A DNA stretch of 64,000 bases from Hyphomicrobiales bacterium (GCA_900466475.1 UBMI01000003.1:310001-374000), one strand, 5' to 3'. Shown: positions 17,137 through 26,016, numbered from the stretch's first letter. Numbers and translations: made by a program. Notes: a model not told the origin generated them from the letters alone.

Positions 17137-18765
17137 ATGACTGCTATTGCTGACAAGAGATGCTGGCACGACGCCGACGTCTCTGGAACCTTCGAAGCGC
17201 CCGGATTGAGGCTCCGATCGGATGGCAGGATCGTAGCCTTCAGCGGTCCGGCGGTCCCGTTCTTCGCCGGGCGACTTCAAGTCGGCGCAATGCTGAATGA
17301 CGTCCTGGCAGGCTGTGAGAAAAGCGGTCTGACCAAGGCCGGCTCCACGGGATCGATCATGGCTGCGGTCGCAGGCGGCGACGATCGCCACCTCTTCGAA
17401 ATGGGGGACGGCAGGACCATCCTGATAGAATTCGGCGAAAGTCATGCGGGCCGTAGTCTGCGGTTCGTGGATGTCTCCTATGTGGTGGAAATGACCGTCA
17501 GCCAGCAGCGAGACCTCCTGACAGGTCTTGCCAGCCGCGCGGCCCTGCTGCGCAGGCTTTCTGAACTCGGTGACGGCGCCAGCTCCCGTCAAGGATCGGC
17601 CGTGCTCTATGTCGATCTAGACAGGTTCAAGGCGGTCAATGACACGCTTGGTCATGCGGTTGGTGACCTGCTTTTGAAGCGTGTCGGCGACCGCATCGCC
17701 AAGATGATCGGGCCAGGCGATCTTCTGGCTCGCGTCGGCGGCGATGAATTTGCGCTTGTGCAGGGCTCGGGCACCCAACCAGAGGCGGCCCAGTCGCTTG
17801 CGGCTAGAATTATCGAAATCGTCAGCCGCACCTACCTCATCGGGGGCCATTCGGTCCAAATCGGAGCCAGCGTCGGTATCTCTTTGAACGACGATGCCCC
17901 AGATGAGGTGATCCGCAAGGCCGATCTTGCATTGTTCAAGGCCAAGTCGGACGGCAAGGGAACCTATCATTTGTTTTCCGCCGCACTCGACCATGAGGCG
18001 CAGAGACGCCGGGAGCTCGAGGTGGCGCTCCGGCGGGCTCTCGTGCTGAAAGAGTTTTCGGTCGTCTACCAGCCCCAATACAGGATTGCAGGCAAGATCC
18101 TGGTCGGTTTTGAAAGCCTGGTCCGCTGGACCACGTCAGATCGCGGTCCCATATCGCCAGTCGAGTTCATACCCGTGGCCGAACAGGTCGGCATGATCGA
18201 TCAGCTCGGAGAATGGGTATTGCGCACCGCCTGTACCGAAGCGGCCGGCTGGCCGGACGAGCTCACCGTCGCCGTCAACCTCTCGCCCGTTCAGTTTAGA
18301 AACAGCGGCCTGATTTCCGCGGTGGCTTCCGCATTGGCTTTTTCAGGCCTTCCTCCTTCCCGACTGGATCTGGAAATCACGGAGGGCGCGCTCATAGAGG
18401 ACGCGGATCTAACCCTCTCGATTCTGCGAGAGCTAAAAGCGATGGGCGTCAGGATTTCGATCGACGACTTCGGTACAGGTTACTCGTCGCTGAGCTACTT
18501 GCAAAAGTTTCCGTTCGACAAGATCAAGATCGACCGCTCGTTCATCACCACGCTGGAAACGAACACCGACAGTGCGGCAATTGTGCGGGCCGTGACTGCG
18601 CTCGGCGCAAGCCTTGGCATGGTGACCATCGCCGAAGGGGTCGAAACTGAAAATCAGCTTCGTTTGGTCGCGCGCGATGGGTGCACCCAGGCGCAAGGCT
18701 ACCTGACCGGACGGCCGTTGTCGGCAAGCGACGCCATGTCTCTGGCCAAAGCAACGAAAGGCTAG
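17137..18765 (+). CDS. GGDEF-EAL protein in operon with a BLUF photoreceptor
   Basis: Soluble c-di-GMP protein: a divergent PAS-like N-terminus (about residues 12-118), GGDEF domain with intact GGDEF at 201-205, and EAL domain in which EAL reads ESL (326-328). The other EAL catalytic residues look present (VNLSPVQF, EITEGAL, DDFGTGYSSL, IKIDRS, AEGVET), and the metal-binding Glu of the motif is kept, so phosphodiesterase activity may survive. No membrane helix. The ATG at 17137 has AGGTG upstream and is preferred over GTG 17128. The BLUF gene follows after three bases, so both proteins are made together and probably interact. Confidence 0.92.
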   Translation: MTAIADKRCWHDADVSGTFEAPGLRLRSDGRIVAFSGPAVPFFAGRLQVGAMLNDVLAGCEKSGLTKAGSTGSIMAAVAGGDDRHLFEMGDGRTILIEFGESHAGRSLRFVDVSYVVEMTVSQQRDLLTGLASRAALLRRLSELGDGASSRQGSAVLYVDLDRFKAVNDTLGHAVGDLLLKRVGDRIAKMIGPGDLLARVGGDEFALVQGSGTQPEAAQSLAARIIEIVSRTYLIGGHSVQIGASVGISLNDDAPDEVIRKADLALFKAKSDGKGTYHLFSAALDHEAQRRRELEVALRRALVLKEFSVVYQPQYRIAGKILVGFESLVRWTTSDRGPISPVEFIPVAEQVGMIDQLGEWVLRTACTEAAGWPDELTVAVNLSPVQFRNSGLISAVASALAFSGLPPSRLDLEITEGALIEDADLTLSILRELKAMGVRISIDDFGTGYSSLSYLQKFPFDKIKIDRSFITTLETNTDSAAIVRAVTALGASLGMVTIAEGVETENQLRLVARDGCTQAQGYLTGRPLSASDAMSLAKATKG

Positions 18766-18768
18766 GAA

Positions 18769-19182
18769 ATGTCTCTCTACAGGTTGGCTTATCTCAGCTC
18801 CAATCGGCTTGAACGCGAACCGGCATTATTTCGCAACGAGATTGATCGAATACTTGCGGCAAGCCGACGAAACAATCCAGCCGTCGACGTCACCGGTGCC
18901 CTCCTTTTCAGCTCAGGCTTTTTCGGACAGGTTCTGGAGGGACCGCAAACTGCGGTAGAGGCGACTTTCGAGAGGATTCAGCAAGATCAGCGTCATGGCA
19001 ACGTGGCGCTGCTGGATTGTGTTCCGATCATTGGTCGCACGTTCGGCGACTGGTCCATGGCTTATGTCGGCAGTCCTTCGATCAGCTTCCAGTCGGATCT
19101 CGTTCTGGATCCCGAGCTACTAACCGGCGATGCTCTGGTCTCGACGCTGCGTTCACTAGTCCTGGATGGTGTCGGAGCGTAA
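18769..19182 (+). CDS. BLUF-domain blue-light sensor
   Basis: 137-aa stand-alone BLUF (blue light using FAD) protein. Seen: YRLAYLSSNR with the flavin-contacting Tyr8, the Asn pair at 35-36 before VTGALLFSSG, Gln54 in FFGQVLEGP, and the late block RHGNVALLDCVPIIGRTFGDWSMAYVG containing the semi-conserved Trp. The Tyr/Gln pair needed for the photocycle is intact. Short BLUF proteins work by binding a separate partner; the gene immediately upstream, three bases away, encodes a GGDEF-EAL protein, which makes light-controlled c-di-GMP turnover the leading hypothesis. Fused BLUF-EAL proteins (BlrP1, E. coli BluF/YcgF) are the known analogues. Confidence 0.93.
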   Translation: MSLYRLAYLSSNRLEREPALFRNEIDRILAASRRNNPAVDVTGALLFSSGFFGQVLEGPQTAVEATFERIQQDQRHGNVALLDCVPIIGRTFGDWSMAYVGSPSISFQSDLVLDPELLTGDALVSTLRSLVLDGVGA

Positions 19183-19582
19183 TCGGCCGGCCTCTCCGGT
19201 CTGCTTGTGCCTGGCTGATAACGCCGGCAAATGAGGCGCATCCCAGCTCCGGCCTCGCCGTCGATTGCCGCTAATCGTGACAAAACACACGCGTCGTCCG
19301 CTAGCGGTTCGCAAAACTGCCGAGAAGTCTATTCCTCACCAGGAGGAGAGACTCCGTTGCGGCTTCGGGGCACAATCGTGGTCCTTGCAGTGCTGACTCT
19401 ACCGCGACGCAGGGCATTAACGAAAATGCAGCGCCCTTGGCTCGCCCAGCAGCAGACGCGATCGCTGTCGATCTGGTTGCTGACAAGGCACGGGAACATC
19501 CCGATGACAGGGAAGTTTTGTTTTTAGACGCGACGCCAAGCCTCTTGAAGTGTCACGAGAGATGTCGCGTCTCCCTGCACGA

Positions 19583-19610
19583 CGCTCTCGGTCCATAAGG
19601 ACCGGGGGCG
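19583..19610. terminator. Strong 12-bp hairpin with ATAA loop
   Basis: CGCTCTCGGTCC, loop ATAA, GGACCGGGGGCG: twelve consecutive pairs when read as plus-strand RNA, two of them G-U. The following bases are TTGGTTGAG, not a clean U tract, so it may be a weak terminator or a structured RNA element between the BLUF operon and the replication genes. Confidence 0.4.
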
Positions 19611-19818
19611 TTGGTTGAGTGAAGTGAGCCCGGGTATTCTGGAGGCTCCACCTGTCCTCACGCAGACTAGATCCCTGAAGGCTTGTGGGTTTGCTGGTGC
19701 AGACCGCTCAATGAGAAGCAAGGATGACCGCACATCGTTCTTAGGTCACTCGGCCATGCGGCAGATCATAGTTGTACAACGCACTGGAGACGCGCCGACC
19801 ATCGCAGCCCTATGAGCT

Positions 19819-19834
19819 GTTTGCAGCTGCAAAC
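19819..19834. promoter_or_regulatory. parS-type RepB-binding palindrome
   Basis: GTTTGCAGCTGCAAAC is a perfect 16-bp palindrome matching the repABC parS form GTT-N4-GC-N4-AAC. It lies five bases beyond the repC stop, a position where parS sites of repABC plasmids are found. RepB should bind it and RepA should then move the plasmid to the daughter cells. Confidence 0.85.
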
Positions 19835-19838
19835 AACC

Positions 19839-21056
19839 TCAGCTTGCCCGCAGATCCCCATGTCCCTGAGATCTCAACAACGCCATCAACATCGGCCCCA
19901 AGGAGAATTCGCCGCGCTCGGTGCGCTTGGTCAAGTCTCGAAGATAGGCCCCGGCGGAGTTGATCATGTTCGCGCGTTCCAGAATGCAGGCCACAGCCAC
20001 GGCCGCGTTTTCGGGACCCATAATCTCGCAGGCATCCTGATACGCAGACGGGCTCACCCCGAGCATCGATCGCACCACGACCGCCGCCGACATCAGATCA
20101 CGCCAAGTTGCTATTCCCGCGCCACCTTGTCCGTACTGACCGATCTGCGGGCAGGCCCTTAGTACGACACCGAGAGGGAATGCCTTTAGCGGCTCCCTCC
20201 GAGGCCCCCGATCTTTCTCTGCCTTTTCGCCCAGCTCTTTTTCAGAGCTAGGTTCAAGTTCAGTGGATGGGTCGGTGTTTGAATTCTGTAAGTGCCGCTC
20301 GTTCTGAGCATCATTGCCGCTCATATTATCTGCGAGAGCCTGTGTTTCCAGGCGATTGAGAACCTCGTCCTTCAACATCCTCATCTCATCGAGGATGTCC
20401 GCCACAACGGCAAGTGTCGGGACGCGCGGAATTCGGCTGACTAGCGCAACGTACATGCTTTCCACCGACTGCCAGTCGCCTTTTGCCCCTTCTTCCACCG
20501 CAGCCGAGATCAGCTTGCGGATATCACGCCGGCAAATCGTCAGGTTCTCCTTGACCTTCCTGAGCGCAATGCGTTCAGCTATGACCTGCTGTGCCAGCAT
20601 TGCAAGCTCTTCGGCGCGGGCGAGGAGAGGGGACAGGTCGAATCCAAAGGCATTTTCGATGTCACCGGCGGCGTCCTTGCGGGCATAGCGCTTGCCGTTC
20701 GCGCTGTCTTTGCGAACGATAAGGCCAACGTCGACCAGCGCTGCAAGGTGACGGCGAAGCGTGGAGCTTGGCATGGCGTGCGCCCGCAAAGACAGCTGAA
20801 TGTTCGAAGGAAAGACGATCAGTTGCCCATCCTGACGCAGCTCATTGTCGGGGTAAAAACTCAAGAGTGCGTCGAGGACGGCAAGGCTGTTCGACTGAAT
20901 GCCGAGCAGGTCCTTGGCCGCAGAAGCGTCTCGGAACACTTTCCACTTTTCGACGGTTTTATCTGCCTTGATCTCGGCAAGGGCCTGTTGCCGCCTCACG
21001 AGCGCGAGCGACATCGGCCGCCGCCCGAAAGGCGTCGTCACATTTCCGGTTTCCAT
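19839..21056 (-). CDS. repC: Replication initiator RepC
   Basis: Initiator of repABC replicons; binds and opens the origin, which in this family lies within repC itself. Seen: N-terminus TTPFGRRPMSLALVRRQQALAEI, a winged-helix DNA-binding region (IQLSLRAHAMPSSTLRRHLAALVDVGLIVRKDSANGKRYARKD), a low-complexity acidic linker (about residues 240-285, SSEKELGEKAEKDRGPRREPLK) and the conserved C-terminus FPLGVVLRACPQI, AVVVRSMLGVSPSAYQDAC and GAYLRDLTKR. 405 aa is normal. ATG at 21056 has AGGTGAG upstream. It is separated from repB by 155 bp containing the antisense RNA. Confidence 0.96.
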   Translation of the reverse strand: METGNVTTPFGRRPMSLALVRRQQALAEIKADKTVEKWKVFRDASAAKDLLGIQSNSLAVLDALLSFYPDNELRQDGQLIVFPSNIQLSLRAHAMPSSTLRRHLAALVDVGLIVRKDSANGKRYARKDAAGDIENAFGFDLSPLLARAEELAMLAQQVIAERIALRKVKENLTICRRDIRKLISAAVEEGAKGDWQSVESMYVALVSRIPRVPTLAVVADILDEMRMLKDEVLNRLETQALADNMSGNDAQNERHLQNSNTDPSTELEPSSEKELGEKAEKDRGPRREPLKAFPLGVVLRACPQIGQYGQGGAGIATWRDLMSAAVVVRSMLGVSPSAYQDACEIMGPENAAVAVACILERANMINSAGAYLRDLTKRTERGEFSLGPMLMALLRSQGHGDLRAS

Positions 21057-21149
21057 CGTTTCTCACCTGTCGGCAGGCAAAAGGAAAGTGCTCATCAAAA
21101 ACGATGCCAAAGACTCTTGACGATGATTCTCGGAAATGCGAATCTGGAT

Positions 21150-21206
21150 GTGCTAGAAACAGATCAGGGCTTCCGAGACGGCGACGTTTTGGGGCTCTTT
21201 TCTTTT
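21150..21206 (+). ncRNA. Antisense ctRNA (incA) of the repABC operon
   Basis: Between repB and repC, on the strand opposite to repABC. A -35-like TTGAC at 21117-21121 and a -10-like region near 21140-21146 precede a transcript of about 55-60 nt. It ends in a hairpin CCGAGACG-GCGA-CGTTTTGG (21173-21192, GNRA loop) followed by GGCTCTTTTCTTTT. Three pairs involve G-U or rely on the plus strand, so the stem forms only in plus-strand RNA, as expected for ctRNA. In repABC plasmids this RNA represses repC and sets copy number and incompatibility. The 5' end is estimated. Confidence 0.72.
21173..21206 (+). terminator. Rho-independent terminator of the ctRNA
   Basis: 8-bp stem with GCGA tetraloop followed by a T-rich run. 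It doubles as the 3' stem-loop that base-pairs with the repC leader in known systems. Confidence 0.7.
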
Positions 21207-21211
21207 GCGGG

Positions 21212-22189
21212 TTACACGTCCTTCTTGTTGCGCTTGGTCGTCTGATGCGCCTCAAAGAGCGCAGGCAGTTGCTCTATCAAGAAGGCAGCGAAATCCGGCG
21301 CCGACTTCTTGTCGATTGTGATTTCGAGTTTCGACCGGCTGTTCTTGATCTGCGCAAGCCGGCTCCCGTCGGGTGTCGACAGCATATTGTAACTGCCCAC
21401 TTCCACATTGATTGGTTTCAGATGTGCCAGGGTCTGCCTGAAACGTTCCTCCGAAGCCAGGTGGCCCAAACCCTCCGCATAGGTGCAGACCTCAGAAGGC
21501 TCCTCAACCTTGTCCATGAGGGCTGCGAGTTGCTGCCAATTTGGCCGCCCAACGCCGGGAGCAGGGCCAATGGCTTCGACCAGCTCGGCTGGCAGCAGAT
21601 CGACTATTTGAAGCATGATCGAGAGCGTACTCTTGTCCAGCGACATAGACGACATGATGACTTCCCGCGAAAAGTCTTCCTTAAGACGGGCGGCAAACCG
21701 CGCCTTCTCGATGAAGGAAAGATCTTGGCGTTCGTTGTTTTCCTGGCCCTGGGCGATGACCAGTTGTTCATCCGTCAGATCGCGGACAACTGCCTTGACT
21801 GGAAGGCCAGCTTCGAAAGCTGCGCGAAGACGCCGATGACCAAATGCAACCTGATATCGGCCAGGCTTTTCCGGATGAGGACGCACCAGGATCGGGACGT
21901 GCTGGCCCTGCTCCTTGATCGATGAGACAAGCCCGGAAATATCTCCTCCCATGCGGTCCTGCACGAAGGAGGGCTCGATCAGTTGCGGATCGAGCTCGAT
22001 GACGGTTTGACCTTCCGCCAGCCGCCGTTCGATCTCATTGGCGCGTCGGCTGCGGTCATTGAGGTCGCCAAGCGATTTGCTAACGGCCGTCATGGGCTTC
22101 GACTTGCCGGCATCCATGAACGGTCTGGAATGTGGCGGCGGCGTCGTGCTGTCACCGTGCAGGGAGGAGAGGAGGTTCTTCCGGCTCAT
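21212..22189 (-). CDS. repB: Plasmid partitioning protein RepB (ParB family)
   Basis: Centromere-binding protein of the repABC partition system. Seen: N-terminus MSRKNLLSSLHGD typical of RepB, the ParB/Srx-like segment LDPQLIEPSFVQDRM, VRPHPEKPGRYQVAFGHRRLRAAFE (CTP/ParB box region), and a helix-turn-helix region around SFIEKARFAARLKEDFSREVIMSSMSLDKSTLSIML. ATG at 22189 is preferred over 22201: it overlaps the repA stop in an ATGA and has GGGGGAG four bases upstream. Expected to bind the palindrome at 19819. Confidence 0.96.
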   Translation of the reverse strand: MSRKNLLSSLHGDSTTPPPHSRPFMDAGKSKPMTAVSKSLGDLNDRSRRANEIERRLAEGQTVIELDPQLIEPSFVQDRMGGDISGLVSSIKEQGQHVPILVRPHPEKPGRYQVAFGHRRLRAAFEAGLPVKAVVRDLTDEQLVIAQGQENNERQDLSFIEKARFAARLKEDFSREVIMSSMSLDKSTLSIMLQIVDLLPAELVEAIGPAPGVGRPNWQQLAALMDKVEEPSEVCTYAEGLGHLASEERFRQTLAHLKPINVEVGSYNMLSTPDGSRLAQIKNSRSKLEITIDKKSAPDFAAFLIEQLPALFEAHQTTKRNKKDV

Positions 22190-23421
22190 GATCTCCCCCA
22201 CGTCGCCTTGATAAGGGACTCGATCTCGCCGTTGACGTTGTTCATCGATTCCATGGCGCGATCATAAGTCGAGCGCGTGAACTGCGTTCGCTCGACTTCA
22301 AACAGGGTCTGCTTGGTTATTCCGGCATCCGAGACCGCCGTGCTTTTCAGCATCGGGTTGACGAGCACATCCTCGCCGAACATCGAGCGAAGAAACGCGA
22401 CCATCTGGTTCTGTGGGCCGTCGGTAGGCTCAAAGCGGGTAATGAGGTAGCGCATCCAATTGTTACGGTCTTCGGCTCCAGCTTCGGCAATTTCCTCAAG
22501 CAGCGCGCTCATCATCGAAAGGAACTGGTTCATCGACATGACATCCAGCATCTGAGGATGAATCGTGATCAGAGCCGATGTCGCCGCTGTGAGGGCCGAT
22601 AGCGTAAGAAATCCCAGCTGCGGAGGGCAATCGATCACGACGACGTCGTAGGCGTCCTCGACTTCCCGGATGGAGGCCTGTAACCGGGCAAAGAAGAGAA
22701 TGTCGTCCGGCTTGCGTTGAAGAAGCGCCTTTGGCGTATCGTGTTCGAACTCCATCAGCTCGAGGTTTCCCGGGATGATATGGAGATCAGGGATGTACGT
22801 CCCGCGGACAATTTCCTGAATCGGACGGCGCTCTTCGTCGTACCGGATGGCACCATAGATCGTCTCGTTCGGACCAACGTCGACTTCCGGCTGGTTTCCG
22901 AACAAGGCCGACAGGCTAGCTTGAGGATCGAGGTCGATCGCCAGAACCCGATATCCCCTCAGCGCGAGATATTGTGCAAGGTGCGCCGAGGTCGTTGTCT
23001 TGCCCGAACCTCCCTTGAAGTTCATGACAGAAATGATCTGCAGTTCCTCTCCGTCACGTCGATGAGGCAGATAGCGACCGCTTGTTCGACCTGGGCGGTC
23101 GAGATAGGCGCGAATTGCTGAGATTTCCTGGACGCTGTACATGCGCCGACCGCCGGCAACGGCGGGCCTGAATTCGATGCCCCCTCCTTCGGAAGCCTTC
23201 TTTTCGAGGTCGACGGCCACGGTTCGCAAATATCCTTCAGCGACACCCAGCAGCTTGGCAGCCTCAGACGGCGTGAAGGCCCGGATCCCTTTACGAGCAT
23301 GGGGCGGAAAGATATTTGTTTGATGTTCCTGCAGCTTGGTCGAAAGCGACGAGGCGTGCTCCGCAATCGTGAAGCGGAGAGAAGAGTTTCGGCTTTCCTT
23401 TGCCTTTGCGGTGTTCATCAT
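22186..23421 (-). CDS. repA: Plasmid partitioning ATPase RepA (ParA family)
   Basis: Walker-type ATPase that segregates the plasmid and represses the operon. Seen: an N-terminal DNA-binding region (ARKGIRAFTPSEAAKLLGVAEGYLRTV), the deviant Walker A MNFKGGSGKTTTSAHLAQYL, Walker A' DLDPQASLSALFG and Walker B DVVVIDCPPQLGFLTLSAL. 411 aa from the ATG at 23421 (MMNTAKAK) fits RepA; the frame stays open to 23520 but the extra residues are not family-like. A duplicated GGGTTA (23522-23527 and 23533-23538) lies in the promoter region and could be part of an autoregulatory operator. Confidence 0.96.
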   Translation of the reverse strand: MMNTAKAKESRNSSLRFTIAEHASSLSTKLQEHQTNIFPPHARKGIRAFTPSEAAKLLGVAEGYLRTVAVDLEKKASEGGGIEFRPAVAGGRRMYSVQEISAIRAYLDRPGRTSGRYLPHRRDGEELQIISVMNFKGGSGKTTTSAHLAQYLALRGYRVLAIDLDPQASLSALFGNQPEVDVGPNETIYGAIRYDEERRPIQEIVRGTYIPDLHIIPGNLELMEFEHDTPKALLQRKPDDILFFARLQASIREVEDAYDVVVIDCPPQLGFLTLSALTAATSALITIHPQMLDVMSMNQFLSMMSALLEEIAEAGAEDRNNWMRYLITRFEPTDGPQNQMVAFLRSMFGEDVLVNPMLKSTAVSDAGITKQTLFEVERTQFTRSTYDRAMESMNNVNGEIESLIKATWGRS

Positions 23422-23959
23422 ATTATCGCCTGCGGGCCTCACATGCGGAAAAAAGCCAACCAACGAGCTGACACCGCAGATAAGGAATAAGACCCGATTC
23501 CCCTCACAGGGCAAGACCATTGGGTTAACAATGGGTTACACGAACGGTAAGCGAGCAGCCTGTCAAACGGAAAAATTGCCAAAACCTAAGCAAAATTAAT
23601 GGCTTCAGGGGCGCATGAGCGCTCGACCGAGGCCTTGAAAAATGAGTCGATAACAGCCCGAAATCGAGGCATCCAGCCCATTGCACCGTCCCGCCGATCG
23701 TTTTGCCCTCTTGCGCGAGACAATGAGGTGCGACTCAGTGAGCGATATGGGCGGCAGGCACGCGGCCGCTTCAGGTCACTAGCCCGACGCCCTCTGCAGG
23801 AGCTTAGCCCCCTAAAACAGGCAATAGAGGAGCAGCGTCGACTACATTAAATGTGCTTTTTCCGCCAGCATTTCGCGCCTGCGGGCGAGTAGACCGGGCA
23901 AGGGATTTGGCTTAGACTTTTTTCAACGGAATCAGTGTTTTCAAAGGGAGAGCGGTAAA
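23422..23959. other. Upstream region of repA and of the 23960 gene
   Basis: About 540 bases that must contain the repABC promoter and the divergent promoter of the next gene. GGGTTA-ACAAT-GGGTTA at 23522-23538 is the only repeat I see. No second parS copy was found here. Confidence 0.4.
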
Positions 23960-24406
23960 ATGTTCGGCTTCTTCAAACGAAAGAAACACAGTTCTTTCTC
24001 TCCCGAGGTCCAGTTACTTTGGTCTGAGGTAGAAAAGCTTCGGGTTCGGTTTCGAAGCAGGGGGACCTCGATCGAAAAAGCGATGGATTCCGTTTCTCAA
24101 GAGCTTTCCAGGCAGCTGTCTACTGAGGGCTCCTTTGCCACGGACTTGATCCTCAAGCGAGGATGGTCTGTCAGCGACGCGGCGCATATGATGATTGCTG
24201 AGCATGTTTCGGCTGCGCTCCTCAGCGAGCGGACACAGTCCGATCAACGGACTCCTGGCGACAAAGCCAAGGCGTACCTACAGCTATTCAAATGGTGCTC
24301 GGAAAGAATGATCAGTTCCGGACGATTGCCAGCCGAGCGAGCTCAGGCCGAAATTCAGGCATTTGAGGAGGAAATCGGCTATCGCGGCGCGGCCCACGCA
24401 GGCTGA
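23960..24406 (+). CDS. Hypothetical protein (148 aa)
   Basis: Begins MFGFFKRKKHSSFSPEVQLLWSEVEKLRVRF; mostly helical, soluble, with Lys/Arg-rich start and a Glu-rich end. No domain recognised. AAAGGGAGAG before ATG 23960 is a good ribosome binding site and the codon composition looks real. Transcribed away from repA and convergent with the J-domain gene 35 bp downstream. Confidence 0.7.
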   Translation: MFGFFKRKKHSSFSPEVQLLWSEVEKLRVRFRSRGTSIEKAMDSVSQELSRQLSTEGSFATDLILKRGWSVSDAAHMMIAEHVSAALLSERTQSDQRTPGDKAKAYLQLFKWCSERMISSGRLPAERAQAEIQAFEEEIGYRGAAHAG

Positions 24407-24441
24407 TCAAAAGTGAAGGCCGCGCGGGCCGACCACGGACC

Positions 24442-25050
24442 CTAGCAGAAGCCGTTGATCTTGAGGATCTTATGGGCCTCGATAATCGCCCTCAGACGAT
24501 CCTCCGACGCCCGATCTCCCTGATTGGCATCGGGATGATGTATTTTGACCTGTTCCTTGTATTTTTTTCTAATTTCTGCAGGTTCCGCGTCGTCGGCAAG
24601 GCCGAGCGTTTCGAATGCCTTGGCTTCAAGTACCTTGAGTTTTCGCAGGCGAAGATCCGCTTTCTTCTCCTGCGATGTCGCGGCCTTTTTGCGCAAATTG
24701 ATCGCTTTGGCCGTTCCGGAACGGACGGACGAGGGGAGAGGAACCTCCAATGCAGCGGTGGCACGGGTTCCCCAGGTGGGCAGCGCGCCGCGCGCCGCTT
24801 CGCGCTGATAGCGAGCAGTCACCGGGTCGGAAAGTTTCGTAATGTAGTTGTATCCCTTGGTATAGGCGCTCAAATGGGTGGAGCAGAACAGAAGATAGAG
24901 ACCCTCTGCATCGGCTCCCACTGGCGCGCGATGCGGCCCATCCTTGTCGCAGCCGTCCCATTGGCATTTCGGACCAACGCTCTCACGCTGCTGGCCCACT
25001 TTCTTGCGCGTCGGTTTCAAACTGACGAAAATCTTCGGTACATGGCTCAT
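24442..25050 (-). CDS. J-domain (DnaJ-like) protein with N-terminal Cys motif
   Basis: Co-chaperone-like protein with a C-terminal J domain (about residues 148-202): AFETLGLADDAEPAEIRKKYKEQVKIHHPDANQGD, including the HPD triad that stimulates DnaK. The N-terminal half has KCQWDGCDKDGPHRAP and LLFCSTHLSAY, a Cys/His set that could bind a metal. The J domain is at the C-terminus, unlike DnaJ, but like a family common in alphaproteobacteria. Start 25050 (MSHVPKIFVSL) is chosen by content; the ribosome binding site is weak. Confidence 0.88.
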   Translation of the reverse strand: MSHVPKIFVSLKPTRKKVGQQRESVGPKCQWDGCDKDGPHRAPVGADAEGLYLLFCSTHLSAYTKGYNYITKLSDPVTARYQREAARGALPTWGTRATAALEVPLPSSVRSGTAKAINLRKKAATSQEKKADLRLRKLKVLEAKAFETLGLADDAEPAEIRKKYKEQVKIHHPDANQGDRASEDRLRAIIEAHKILKINGFC

Positions 25051-25456
25051 CTCGGCATTTATGGCCCAACGAGCGTCTATGGCAAGACAGGTAAATCGCG
25101 GGCAAGATCTGCTCAAGCCCGGCGTGATGCGACCATTGGAACGGGCGAGGGAACGTCGAACGCATCGGCCTCGAAACCAATTCGAAGTGGTCGTCAACAA
25201 CGCTTTCGTTGCGGGCAATACAACGCATTGTACGGCGGAAAGACTTCATCCGGACGCGCACGCTCTTTCAGCCATCGCCTGAAGCCCCGCTTCAATGCGA
25301 TGCCCGCCGCTCGCGTCATCAATCAAGGACAACCCGCTGGTCCACGACCGCTTCCTCACTGAAGCCGACATCGGCACCGGCGCGAACCAGGACCGATCGT
25401 TACAGACAGGAAAGCCAGCACTATGCGATGAGCGCGCGCGCCTCGAGCATCGTCGA

Positions 25457-25987
25457 TCACTGAGCAGGGAATTCGAGCTTGCGAACATCATAGCCGAGGT
25501 CGGCGGCTTTGCGCACCATGCGACGAAGGTTCGCCTTTGAGGGAATAGTGCGCGAGTAGATCCAGAGATCGGTCATTGACGGGTTGGCGCTGATGAACCA
25601 GGCCTTGTCAGGCGACTTGTAGAGAACCCAATATTTGAATGTGATGAAGAACGGGTAGCGGACACGCATCTTCGCATTCGTTGTTCCAAAATCCTCGATC
25701 TTGCCGGTTCCGTGAATGGTCTTCAGGGGCCCCTGTGGCGTATGAACGTGACATCCGTCCTCAACGAGAACCTCGTCCGGCACCTTGCCCTTCCGGTAGG
25801 TCGAATAACCGGCAACGCAGCCATCGGTCAGCGACATCGGTGTCCGTCCGATCTCGAGCCAAGTTCCGGAATAGTGGTCCGGTCCAACGTTGACGACGGC
25901 CGGCGCGGTAGCAGCCTGCGTTGCAAAGCCGACGGTCAAGGCGAGCGTGGCGGCAAAAACGGCCGAAAAACTACAAGGTGATGACAT
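25457..25987 (-). CDS. Bacterial lipocalin
   Basis: 176-aa secreted lipocalin of the Blc type: signal peptide (residues 1-26, FSAVFAATLALTVGFATQAATA), then the lipocalin signature YSGTWLEIGRTPMSL (GxW) and the late block KYWVLYKSPDKAWFISANPSMTDLWIYSRT. Lipocalins bind or carry lipids or membrane-stress products in the periplasm. No lipobox Cys, so it is probably soluble rather than anchored. AAGGACGCC precedes ATG 25987. It is the last gene of a minus-strand run with a membrane protein, a Cfa-like methyltransferase and DUF1295. Confidence 0.9.
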   Translation of the reverse strand: MSSPCSFSAVFAATLALTVGFATQAATAPAVVNVGPDHYSGTWLEIGRTPMSLTDGCVAGYSTYRKGKVPDEVLVEDGCHVHTPQGPLKTIHGTGKIEDFGTTNAKMRVRYPFFITFKYWVLYKSPDKAWFISANPSMTDLWIYSRTIPSKANLRRMVRKAADLGYDVRKLEFPAQ

Positions 25988-26016
25988 GATGGCGTCCTTC
26001 CGATGCAACATATGCG

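Larger units (their letters stand above)
19183..19838. other. Gap between BLUF gene and repC
   Basis: About 650 bases without a convincing gene. It holds the hairpin at 19583-19610 and the parS palindrome at 19819-19834, described separately. Confidence 0.4.
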
